A DNA stretch of 6,379 nt from Actinomycetota bacterium (GCA_003506065.1 DNXA01000020.1:1-6379), one strand, 5' to 3'; counted from the stretch's first letter, positions 1-6,279 are shown. The notes: generated by a model not told the origin, from the sequence alone. A program made the numbers and translations.

Positions 1-2
1 CA

Positions 3-602
3 AGCACGGGTCGATCCAGCTCAGCAACCATGCAGCAAAGCCTGGCGCAATTCACCGGTGTGCTGGTCGATCAGCCAGCAGCGATTATGCAGCCCGTGAC
101 CGCAACCCCAGTAGCTGCGCCACCACCTCCGGCAGCGGATCCGGCTCCGGCGCCCCCAACTCCAGCGCCAGCTCCAGCACCCGGCCCTGCCATGCGCACG
201 ATTTGGGTCTGCCCAGCGGGATTCGCCGATGCGGGCGCGCAATGTCAGAAGGCTCTGGCCTACACCTTCCATGCGGTGACGAGCACCGTCCCGTACGGCT
301 ACCACCAGCAGTTCATTCAGACGGGATCGCACGTGGACTATTCATCCTCGCCCAACGGCGGTACCTACTACGCGAAGGATGCGTGGAATGCCAATGACGG
401 CAGCGCTGCCGGCTACTACGCGGTGATTGCAGACGGCTACTACGCAAGCGTCAAGAATGGGCCGCCTGCGGGATACACCGACAATGGGTCGGCCTACACC
501 AAGACCGATCAGGTCAAGGATGTGCCGCCTGCGGGATACACCGACGATGGCACGCAGTGGGTGATGACTGCTGCCAAAATCGCGCAGCAGGTGCCCGCCT
601 GA
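3..602 (+). CDS. Pro/Ala-rich, probably exported protein with C-terminal PxGY repeats; 5'-partial; function unknown
   Basis: The frame is open to the left edge. The first ATG (position 30) has no Shine-Dalgarno or -10 signal ahead of it, so the gene probably starts outside the window. Numbering from that ATG (190 residues), residues 28-54 are a low-complexity Pro/Ala linker, as found between a membrane anchor and an external domain. A compact region rich in Gly, Tyr, Asp and Asn follows, with only two cysteines (C61, C72) in a VCPAGF...QC arrangement that could form a disulfide. A PxGY-like motif recurs at about 62-65, 88-91, 127-130, 146-149 and 167-170. The last two copies are near-perfect PPAGYTD(N/D)G units 21 residues apart. 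I do not recognise a named family. A cell-surface or secreted role is inferred from composition; the signal peptide, if any, lies upstream. The hairpin after the stop suggests this is the last gene of its transcript. Confidence 0.72.
   Translation, partial: STGRSSSATMQQSLAQFTGVLVDQPAAIMQPVTATPVAAPPPPAADPAPAPPTPAPAPAPGPAMRTIWVCPAGFADAGAQCQKALAYTFHAVTSTVPYGYHQQFIQTGSHVDYSSSPNGGTYYAKDAWNANDGSAAGYYAVIADGYYASVKNGPPAGYTDNGSAYTKTDQVKDVPPAGYTDDGTQWVMTAAKIAQQVPA
461..550 (+). repeat. 63-bp tandem repeat inside the surface-protein gene
   Basis: An identical 22-bp stretch occurs at 461-482 and again at 524-545, exactly 63 bp (21 codons) apart. After it the copies continue as AATGG and GATGG. It encodes the PPAGYTD(N/D)G motif. 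The remainder of the 63-bp unit is diverged, so this looks like an old in-frame duplication with the motif core conserved, or a recently homogenised core. Confidence 0.8.
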
Positions 603-614
603 TCTGCACCAGTT

Positions 615-650
615 GAGTGGGGTGCTCCAAGTGCGGGCAGCACCCCACTC
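615..650 (+). terminator. Perfect 12-bp stem-loop, probable terminator
   Basis: GAGTGGGGTGCT at 615-626 is the exact reverse complement of AGCACCCCACTC at 639-650, leaving a 12-nt loop. The hairpin begins 12 nt after the stop codon of the repeat protein and ends 20 nt before the start of the carbinolamine dehydratase gene. There is no T-tract, which is common for actinobacterial terminators. It also argues against the upstream GTG at 617 as the start of the next gene, because that codon would sit inside the stem. Confidence 0.72.
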
Positions 651-658
651 GGTGCGAG

Positions 659-664
659 TACCGT
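659..664 (+). promoter_or_regulatory. Candidate -10 box (TACCGT) for a leaderless dehydratase mRNA
   Basis: TACCGT fits TANNNT and is followed by six bases and then the ATG at 671, so transcription would start at or next to the A of the ATG. No ribosome-binding site is visible. There is no recognisable -35; the region where it would lie overlaps the terminator hairpin. Confidence 0.4.
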
Positions 665-670
665 GACGGG

Positions 671-958
671 ATGCGTCCGCCACTGCTCTCAGATGAGGAA
701 GTTGCTCTCCGACTTGTGGAATTCCCCTTGTGGTTTCTCGAACGGGGCCAGCTCACGCGGACCGCAGAGGCCAAGGATTTCGCTTCGGTGATGCAGTGGG
801 TGGATGCGATAGCGGAGGCCGCCGAGGCCATGGATCATCACCCAGACATCGATGTGCGCTGGACCAAACTGCGAGTGTCGGTGATGACACACGACAAGGG
901 CGGACTGACCACTCTCGACTTCGAGCTTGCAGCTCGTGTCGATGCAATCTGCATCTGA
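671..958 (+). CDS. Pterin-4-alpha-carbinolamine dehydratase (4a-hydroxytetrahydrobiopterin dehydratase)
   Basis: This 95-residue protein belongs to the PCD/DCoH family. The family enzyme dehydrates 4a-hydroxytetrahydrobiopterin to the quinonoid dihydropterin, recycling the cofactor of aromatic amino acid hydroxylases. The diagnostic block is plain: EAMDHHPDIDVRW (about 52-64) followed by THDKGGLT (73-80) and DFELAARVDAI at the C-terminus. H56, H57 and H74 correspond to the three active-site histidines of the mammalian enzyme. The N-terminus LSDEEVALRL...FPLW also matches the family. The ATG at 671 gives the usual family length; an upstream GTG at 617 would add 18 residues and lies inside a terminator-like hairpin. 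No phenylalanine hydroxylase gene is present, so the physiological pterin is unknown, and many bacterial homologues are orphans of this kind. Confidence 0.93.
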   Translation: MRPPLLSDEEVALRLVEFPLWFLERGQLTRTAEAKDFASVMQWVDAIAEAAEAMDHHPDIDVRWTKLRVSVMTHDKGGLTTLDFELAARVDAICI

Positions 959-959
959 A

Positions 960-1418
960 CTACGTGCCGGAAACTGCCCTTTCGATTCCGGCGATATCAA
1001 TCTTGGTCATCGCCAGCATCGCTTCCTGCACTCGCACGGCAATCTGAGGGTCAGGGTTGCCAAGGTGTGTCAGCAGTACCTCCGGCACGATCTGCCAGGT
1101 GACTCCGAACCGGTCGGTGACCCAGCCACACTGATCTGGCTTCCCGCCATCGGCGAGGGCGTCCCACAATCGGTCAATCTCCCTCTGCGACGTGCAGGTG
1201 ACCATCCAGGAGGTAGCTGGCGTGAGCACATAGTGTGGGCCGCCATTGATGGCGTGGAAGGTTTGAGTTCCGATTGAGAACGAGACCGAGAGCACCGGTC
1301 CATCGTCAGATGCCTGCTGAATGCTGAGCACTTGAGAGTCCTCGAACAACCCGACATAGAAGTTCATCGCCTCTGCAGCCTGGGAGTCAAACCACAGGAA
1401 TGGAGCGATATTCGTCAT
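960..1418 (-). CDS. VOC-superfamily protein, PhnB / 3-demethylubiquinone methyltransferase-like type
   Basis: The 152-residue product matches the PhnB-like branch of the vicinal-oxygen-chelate (glyoxalase/dioxygenase fold) superfamily. It starts TNIAPFLWFDSQAAEAMNFY, the first beta-alpha unit. It continues with SVSFSIGTQTFHAINGGPHY (about 44-63) and then QCGWVTDRFGVTWQIVP (96-112), and ends with the PDPQIAVRVQEAMLAMTKIDIAGIERA helix region, all standard for this group. The family is often annotated as 3-demethylubiquinone-9 3-methyltransferase, but there is no methyltransferase fold here and that name should not be taken as function. The true substrate is unknown. The ATG at 1418 was preferred over a TTG two codons upstream (1424) because a TAGCGT box sits exactly six bases before the ATG and neither codon has a Shine-Dalgarno sequence. 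Confidence 0.9.
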   Translation of the reverse strand: MTNIAPFLWFDSQAAEAMNFYVGLFEDSQVLSIQQASDDGPVLSVSFSIGTQTFHAINGGPHYVLTPATSWMVTCTSQREIDRLWDALADGGKPDQCGWVTDRFGVTWQIVPEVLLTHLGNPDPQIAVRVQEAMLAMTKIDIAGIERAVSGT

Positions 1419-1424
1419 GCTCAA

Positions 1425-1430
1425 ACGCTA
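1425..1430 (-). promoter_or_regulatory. Candidate -10 box (TAGCGT) for a leaderless VOC mRNA
   Basis: On the minus strand TAGCGT is followed by TTGAGC and then the ATG at 1418. This is the spacing expected if transcription starts at the start codon. The same hexamer forms the -10 of the aldehyde dehydrogenase operon promoter at 6332-6337. No clear -35 is visible. Confidence 0.45.
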
Positions 1431-1466
1431 CATGCGTGCCGTTGATCGGGATGAGGGCCGGGACGA

Positions 1467-1472
1467 AATACT
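1467..1472 (+). promoter_or_regulatory. Candidate -10 box (AATACT) for the membrane hydrolase gene
   Basis: AATACT keeps the A at position 2 and the T at position 6 of the -10 consensus and lies exactly six bases before the ATG at 1479. A TTGATC at 1442-1447 could act as the -35, but the 19-bp spacer is long. There is no Shine-Dalgarno sequence, so a leaderless transcript is again plausible. The 60-bp gap would then carry two divergent promoters. Confidence 0.33.
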
Positions 1473-1478
1473 GCTGAC

Positions 1479-3179
1479 ATGAGCGTTCCCCCATTCTCGC
1501 CGCCTTTGCGCCGTCGCGTCGTGCGTGCACCCCTGAGCGCAGTCGGCATGGCGCTCGCCGCCCCGGGGTACGTCATCGCCATGACTCCCTCGCTGCTGCC
1601 TCGACCTATCGGCCTGCTCATCGTCCTTGCCTCCGTGGGTGCCGCCTTGGGCTATGCGGTCGGTGCCAGCATCGGCTGGGCCTGGCGCAAACTGCCCATC
1701 ACCTCGAGCAGGCAATTGCATGGATCTCTCCGCTTGATACTCATCGTGATCGCGTGGATACCAGCGCTCATCTTCACGCCGATTGCGATCAACTGGCAGT
1801 TGGAACAACAGTTCGAACTCGATATGCCAGGGACATTGGCATCAACGCTGATCGTGCTGCTGGCCAGCCTGGCCTTCGGCCTTGTGCTGATCGCCATCGC
1901 CCGAAGCATTCGATTGGGCACCAACTCCCTGGCACGCCTGGCTACGGCAATTCCGCCACTGTGGCGCTGGACAACCGGCCGTGGACCTCAGCGCCAATAC
2001 CGCCGCGTGATGATCGTTCGAGTCACGGCAACGCTCATCGTCATCCTGCTGTTCAATTCCGCGATCGGGCTTGGATTCAATCGACTCCTGGCGTCCTATG
2101 AAGCCATCAATGCCGACACTTCTGGTCAATCTCAGGATGAGCTTGGCGCCAACAGCGGAAGCACGGGCAGCCTGACTCCATGGGAGTCTCTCGGACGCGA
2201 AGGCCGATTCTTCGTGAGCAACACCATGCAGCCCAGTGAGATCTCGGCGATCACCAAGACCCCTGCACGCACGCCGATTCGACTCTACGTGGGAGTCGAC
2301 CAGGCACCCAGCCCACAGGAGCGCAGCGATCTGGCGGTGAAGGAGCTCGACCGAACTCGCGCATGGGATCGCGAGTACCTCGCGATCATTGCCCTGACTG
2401 GCACGGGCTGGGTGGAGCCTGATGCCATCAACAGCCTTGAAACTGTGACCAGCGGGGATATCGCGAGCATCGGTGTGCAGTACAGCGCCGTTCCCAGCTG
2501 GATCGGATTTCTCGTCGACCAGGAGACCACCCAGATTCAGAATGCCGACACGATTCACACCATCATTGAAGCTTGGCGAACGCATCCGGTCGATCACCGG
2601 CCCAAGCTCGTGCTGTTCGGAGAATCCCTCGGTGCATTCGGCAGTCAGGCGGCTTGGAACAGCTCATCCACTCCTGCAGATGTGCTGGCAGATCTCTCTT
2701 CAGTCATCTGGATCGGCCCACCTGCGGGTTCGGTTCTCTGGAAGGCCTGGCAGGCCGATCGCACTGCTGGTCCAGCTTGGCAACCAGTCATCGGCGATGG
2801 TTCAGCCGCGCGCGTGTTCATCAGCAGCGAGGAGCTCTTGACTGCTTCGGCGCCCGCAGGGAAGTCGATCGCGATCGCCGCACACCCCAACGACCCGGTC
2901 GTGTACTGGAGTTGGGATCTGCTCTTCAATCGACCAGATTGGATTGACCCTCCACTTGGGCCTGGAGTCGACCCGAATATTCGCTACAGCTGGATCATCA
3001 CCTGTTTGCAGGTCGGTATGGATCTGGTCAGTGGGGGTGAACCACCCGAGGTCGGGCACAACTACATCGGCGCCTCGGGCCCAGCAATTGCGTTGACGCT
3101 CAGCCCGCCCGGTTGGACCAAGGCCAAGACCATCGCTATGCAGGAGGCGCTCGCCAAGTACCGCTATATGACTGGCTAG
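1479..3179 (+). CDS. Membrane-anchored alpha/beta-hydrolase (Abhydrolase_9 with its N-terminal membrane domain)
   Basis: The 566-residue protein has two parts. Residues 1-205 form a membrane domain with about five hydrophobic segments (roughly 18-37, 43-67, 84-104, 120-142, 177-200), including the TPSLLPRP signature (36-43) typical of the Abhydrolase_9 N-terminal domain. Residues 265-550 form the catalytic domain, with IRLYVGVDQAPSPQER, TGTGWVEPDAINSLE, QYSAVPSWIGFLVDQE and the nucleophile elbow GESLGAFGS (S383). Next come IWIGPP, HPNDPVVYWSWDLLFNRPDW (D472 is the likely acid) and GHNY (H527 is the likely base), then PPGWT. All three expected catalytic residues are present, so it is probably an active serine esterase, lipase or transferase. 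The family's substrate is not settled to my knowledge. Membrane anchoring suggests a lipid or envelope substrate, which is inference. The stop codon overlaps that of the convergent thioesterase gene. Confidence 0.92.
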   Translation: MSVPPFSPPLRRRVVRAPLSAVGMALAAPGYVIAMTPSLLPRPIGLLIVLASVGAALGYAVGASIGWAWRKLPITSSRQLHGSLRLILIVIAWIPALIFTPIAINWQLEQQFELDMPGTLASTLIVLLASLAFGLVLIAIARSIRLGTNSLARLATAIPPLWRWTTGRGPQRQYRRVMIVRVTATLIVILLFNSAIGLGFNRLLASYEAINADTSGQSQDELGANSGSTGSLTPWESLGREGRFFVSNTMQPSEISAITKTPARTPIRLYVGVDQAPSPQERSDLAVKELDRTRAWDREYLAIIALTGTGWVEPDAINSLETVTSGDIASIGVQYSAVPSWIGFLVDQETTQIQNADTIHTIIEAWRTHPVDHRPKLVLFGESLGAFGSQAAWNSSSTPADVLADLSSVIWIGPPAGSVLWKAWQADRTAGPAWQPVIGDGSAARVFISSEELLTASAPAGKSIAIAAHPNDPVVYWSWDLLFNRPDWIDPPLGPGVDPNIRYSWIITCLQVGMDLVSGGEPPEVGHNYIGASGPAIALTLSPPGWTKAKTIAMQEALAKYRYMTG

Positions 3180-3952
3180 TGCTTGCGAGCGCGAAACAGG
3201 GATTCCTGCATGATGCGCGCGATCAGCTCGCCACGTTCATTGAACATCGACCCCGAATAGAGTCCGCGGCCACCGTTCAAGGACTCGCCGAACAGTTCCA
3301 TGAAGAACCACTCGTCCGCGCGCGCCGGGCGCAGGAACCACATCGCATGATCCAGGCTGCTCAATGCAACATCGTTGCGTCGAGGCGTGAGAGTGAAGAG
3401 CCCGGTGAACATGTCAGAGACATACGCGGTCACACACGCGTGCAGAAGAGGGTCATCACCCAAGTCGACAGTGGCTTTGGCCCAGATCTGGCGAACCATG
3501 GTGTCTTCTGATACCAATCGTGGATCGCGGTAGTCGATGTCAACGGTCCGGGTCTTCATCGGCTTGGCACGCGGATCATCGGGGAACAGCACATCGGGGA
3601 TGCCTGACGGCTGGATATCAGGACCTTCTTCCTCGACATGAAAGGAGGTGCTCATCGTGAGGATCTCGCGACCATCCTGCATCGCGCTCACAGTGCGCGC
3701 TGAATAGGCGCGACCATCGCGATCGCGATTCACGAAGTAGTCCACAGGCAGCCTGGGATCCCCTGCACGCAGGAAGTAGCAGTGGAAGGAGTGCGGAGTA
3801 CGGCCTTGCGGCACTGTCGTGCCAGCAGCGCGCAGAGCCTGTGCCGCTACCTGACCGCCGTAGAGATTGATGGGATCCTCGAAAATGGTCTTCGCCCGAA
3901 ATACATCGTGATTGGTTTCCTCCAGATGCAAGAGGTCCAGAAGTCGCGGCAT
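3176..3952 (-). CDS. tesB: Acyl-CoA thioesterase II (TesB family)
   Basis: This is a double-hotdog thioesterase that hydrolyses acyl-CoAs to free acid and CoA. From the ATG at 3952 it is 258 residues. The N-terminal hotdog shows the family landmarks MPRLLDLLHLEE, LYGGQVAAQALRAA, HSFHCYFLRAGDP and DGRAYSARTVSAMQDGREI. The C-terminal hotdog has AYVSDMF, SSLDHAMWFLRP and IMQESLFR. Aligned by motif to E. coli TesB (D204, T228, Q278), the catalytic set is D180, S199 and Q249, so the threonine is a serine, a conservative change. The frame stays open upstream to a TTG at 4063, which would add 37 unconserved residues. The ATG was chosen because the family normally starts here, although no Shine-Dalgarno sequence precedes either codon. 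It is the last gene of the aldehyde dehydrogenase operon and probably acts with the crotonase-like protein on acyl-CoAs. Confidence 0.9.
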   Translation of the reverse strand: MPRLLDLLHLEETNHDVFRAKTIFEDPINLYGGQVAAQALRAAGTTVPQGRTPHSFHCYFLRAGDPRLPVDYFVNRDRDGRAYSARTVSAMQDGREILTMSTSFHVEEEGPDIQPSGIPDVLFPDDPRAKPMKTRTVDIDYRDPRLVSEDTMVRQIWAKATVDLGDDPLLHACVTAYVSDMFTGLFTLTPRRNDVALSSLDHAMWFLRPARADEWFFMELFGESLNGGRGLYSGSMFNERGELIARIMQESLFRARKH

Positions 3953-4069
3953 CTTGATGTTCGCGTAGAGAGACTCGGGCGAATGATTGTCAGGCAAAGA
4001 CGTACTGATGGTGGCCTCCGTGATGTGTTCGGAGCTACGGCTTCCGACCCGGCACACTACCAACTGCCG

Positions 4070-4819
4070 TCATTGGCGCTTCGTCATTCGATCAACCTGG
4101 GCCTGAATCTGCGCACGCACCTCTGCCGCCTGCCAGGCATCGGCAACCTCGTCGTCACCAGCCGGTGTGCCTGCCTCCATGAGATCGCGGGCCTCTGCAT
4201 GCAATGCCTGCTTCATCAGCGCAAATGTGACCGTCGGGACGGATGCAAGACCTTGAGCCTCGGTAACAGCGCGATCCAGCAGCTCGTCCGGCTTGGCGAG
4301 CTCATCGACCATTCCGATCGCAAGGGCTGCCTCCGGATCTATCGCAAGACCATTGAGGACATGACGAGGCAGGTGGCTTCCCAGCACGTAGCGAGCCAGT
4401 TCCATCAGCACCGAGGGGATCGGCACTCCCACGCGCAACTCAGGCAGGCCGATGACTCCTTGGGACATGATGCGAACATCTGCGGCGAGAGCAAGCATCG
4501 CGCCGCCTGCAATCGCCGCGCCGTTCACGGCTGCAATCACCGGATGGGGATGATCGAAGATCCTCAGACAGGTTGCTGCGAGCTCGTCGAGCAATTGATC
4601 GGAGTACTGCAATGGTGAATCCAGCAGCCGCCGAAGATCCAAGCCGGCTGAGAATGCTCGGTCATTTCCAGTGAGCACGATCGCGGACTCGGGGGGGACT
4701 TGTTCGAAAGCCTCGCGCACGGCGATGAGCAGTTCGACATCGAGCGCATTGACCTTGCCGTGATCCATGCGCAAGACCACAACTTCGCCAATGCTTTGCA
4801 CAGTTACAAGTGACGACAT
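4070..4819 (-). CDS. Enoyl-CoA hydratase/isomerase (crotonase-fold) protein
   Basis: The 249-residue protein has the crotonase fold. The oxyanion-hole segment FSAGLDLRRLL is at 56-66, VIAAVNGAAIAGGAMLALAAD at 94-114 and IGLPELRVGVPIP at 123-135. G105 aligns with the second oxyanion glycine. E127 aligns with rat crotonase E164, but the position of E144 is a methionine (M108). Enzymes with only one of these glutamates include delta3,delta2-enoyl-CoA isomerases and other non-hydratase members, so an isomerase-type reaction on unsaturated acyl-CoA is more likely than plain hydration; this is inference. The ATG at 4819 is fixed by a strong ribosome-binding site. The gene starts 39 nt after the aldehyde dehydrogenase stop and is followed by the thioesterase gene. 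A run of seven C's on the coding strand (4691-4697) encodes part of VPPE with the frame intact. Confidence 0.93.
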   Translation of the reverse strand: MSSLVTVQSIGEVVVLRMDHGKVNALDVELLIAVREAFEQVPPESAIVLTGNDRAFSAGLDLRRLLDSPLQYSDQLLDELAATCLRIFDHPHPVIAAVNGAAIAGGAMLALAADVRIMSQGVIGLPELRVGVPIPSVLMELARYVLGSHLPRHVLNGLAIDPEAALAIGMVDELAKPDELLDRAVTEAQGLASVPTVTFALMKQALHAEARDLMEAGTPAGDDEVADAWQAAEVRAQIQAQVDRMTKRQ

Positions 4820-4823
4820 GATT

Positions 4824-4829
4824 CCTCCC
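4824..4829 (-). promoter_or_regulatory. Strong ribosome-binding site of the crotonase-like gene
   Basis: GGGAGG lies on the minus strand four bases (AATC) before the ATG at 4819. It is a good match to the anti-Shine-Dalgarno sequence and sets the start. It also fits translation of an internal operon gene that cannot be leaderless. Confidence 0.8.
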
Positions 4830-4858
4830 AGTACAGCGCTGACCGAACTCGGCGTGTG

Positions 4859-6271
4859 TTAGTAGACGAGCGCCTTGTACTCGAAGTACTCCTCAAGTCC
4901 GTACTTGCCAAGTTCACGTCCGTTGCCCGACATCTTGTAGCCCCCAAATGGAGCACGGGCGTTGAAAGCCCCACCGTTGATAGCCACCTGCCCCGTGCGA
5001 ATCTTGCGTGCAAAGGCTGCAGCGCGTTCCCGATCTGCAGACCACACCGCACCTGCGAGTCCGTACGCCGAGTTGTTGGCAGCAGCCAAGGCCTCCTGTT
5101 CGGAATCAACCGGGATCACCACCAGTACTGGCCCGAAGATCTCCTCCTGTGCAATCCGCATGTCCCCAGTCACATCCGTGAACACCGTTGGCGTTACGAA
5201 ATATCCCTCGCCCGGCGGACGCTGGGGACCGCCAACCAATACCCGAGCACCCTCGGCAATGCCGACTTCGATGTACCCAATAACCCGATCCCGCTGTACG
5301 GCAGAGACGAGTGGACCCAGTCGAGTTGAACTCTCCAGCGGATCACCGGGAACGAATCTCTCTGCGGCCTTCAACAGGAGTTCTTCAACTCGCGGCAATT
5401 GCGAACGCATGACAATCAAACGCGTGAGTGCAGAACACACCTGACCACTGTTGAGATAGCAGTTGCTCAGGGAAGAGGGCACGGCTCGATCAAGGTCGGC
5501 ATCGTCGAGCAGCACAGTTGCCGATTTCCCACCGAGCTCAAGTGAGACCTTCTTGACGTCATTGACTGCCAACTCACCAATGCGCTTCCCAGCGCCAGTG
5601 GAACCAGTGAAACTGACCATGTCGACCATCGGGTGGCGCACGAGTGCCTCACCGACGACTGGCCCAGTGCCACAGACCAGATTTGCTGTTCCCGCTGGGA
5701 GGCCAACAGCCTCAATAAGCTCGAACAGCGCAACGGCGGACAGCGATGTCAGCTCGGCGGGCTTCACGACAATGGTGCAGCCCGCCGCCAGCGCCGGCGC
5801 CAATTTCGCGACAATCTGATGCAGGGGGAAGTTCCAAGGCGTGATCGCAACAACCACTCCGATTGGCTCGCGCTCCACAACGAAGTTCTCGTCCTCCTCT
5901 GAAAGCGAGAACTCGTCCATCGCATCGGCCGTTGATCGCAGCACACGCACGGCCAGTCCGACCTGCACCGCTTTGGAGATTGACAAGGTCGTGCCGACCT
6001 CGCGAGTGATCAGTTCCGCAAACTCATCCGTGCGTGCCTCAAGTGCCTCTGCTATTTCATGGAGTTTGGCTGTGCGCTCAGCACGAGACGTAGCACTCCA
6101 GATGGGAAATGCCGCGGCCGCAGCTGCCACTGCCTGATCCACCTGGGCCTCGGAAGCCGATTGCACCTGACCGATCGGTTGATCATCAATCGAGGATCGT
6201 TCGACAATCGCATCGGCTCCAGCACCCTGACTCCAGGTCCCAGCAATGAAAACTCCGTCACGCACGGTCAA
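4859..6271 (-). CDS. NAD(P)-dependent aldehyde dehydrogenase
   Basis: This 470-residue soluble enzyme (from the TTG at 6271) oxidises an aldehyde to its acid. The ALDH landmarks are in order. VVAITPWNFP carries N147 (oxyanion). IVVKPAELTSL carries K170 and E173; a glutamate three residues after that lysine usually indicates NAD+ preference. SFTGSTGAGKRI is the nucleotide-binding loop, VSLELGG carries the general base E245, and SGQVC carries the catalytic C279. QEEIFGPVL carries cofactor-binding E377, and PFGGYKMSGNGRELG lies near the C-terminus. Everything needed for catalysis is present. The aldehyde cannot be deduced. The alternative GTG start at 6280 adds three residues, but the only Shine-Dalgarno sequence abuts it with no spacer and is correctly spaced (8 nt) for the TTG. 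It is the first gene of the operon with the crotonase-like and thioesterase genes. Confidence 0.95.
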   Translation of the reverse strand: MTVRDGVFIAGTWSQGAGADAIVERSSIDDQPIGQVQSASEAQVDQAVAAAAAAFPIWSATSRAERTAKLHEIAEALEARTDEFAELITREVGTTLSISKAVQVGLAVRVLRSTADAMDEFSLSEEDENFVVEREPIGVVVAITPWNFPLHQIVAKLAPALAAGCTIVVKPAELTSLSAVALFELIEAVGLPAGTANLVCGTGPVVGEALVRHPMVDMVSFTGSTGAGKRIGELAVNDVKKVSLELGGKSATVLLDDADLDRAVPSSLSNCYLNSGQVCSALTRLIVMRSQLPRVEELLLKAAERFVPGDPLESSTRLGPLVSAVQRDRVIGYIEVGIAEGARVLVGGPQRPPGEGYFVTPTVFTDVTGDMRIAQEEIFGPVLVVIPVDSEQEALAAANNSAYGLAGAVWSADRERAAAFARKIRTGQVAINGGAFNARAPFGGYKMSGNGRELGKYGLEEYFEYKALVY

Positions 6272-6279
6272 GGTGTGCA

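Noticed and set aside
617..670. GTG at 617 as the start of the carbinolamine dehydratase, adding 18 residues
   Set aside because: The codon lies inside the perfect terminator-like stem at 615-650, the added residues are not typical of the family, and the ATG at 671 has a well-placed -10 box.
960..1418. Ubiquinone biosynthesis methyltransferase function for the VOC protein
   Set aside because: That name is a common database legacy. The sequence shows a VOC fold with no SAM-binding motif.
1842..2597. Long antisense open frame (251 codons) inside the membrane hydrolase gene
   Set aside because: It is fully covered by a well-supported gene on the other strand, its translation resembles no family I know, and long antisense frames are expected in GC-rich coding DNA.
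3716..3729. 14-bp palindrome built on GCGATCGC, also seen as GCGATCGC at 2871-2878
   Set aside because: It resembles the cyanobacterial HIP1 octamer, but there are only two copies, both explained by ordinary codons (for example Arg-Asp-Arg), and nothing else suggests a cyanobacterium.
3953..4063. Upstream extension of the thioesterase to TTG 4063
   Set aside because: The frame is open and its codon use is not unreasonable, but there is no ribosome-binding site and the family's conserved N-terminus begins at the ATG at 3952. It remains possible and is noted in the gene entry.
3782..4618. 278-codon plus-strand open frame across the thioesterase and crotonase-like genes
   Set aside because: It spans the junction of two clear minus-strand genes and has a Cys/His/Arg-rich translation typical of a shadow frame.
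4691..4697. Run of seven G's (C's on the coding strand) as a phase-variation tract or frameshift error
   Set aside because: The reading frame and family alignment continue normally through it, and seven bases is short for a switching tract.
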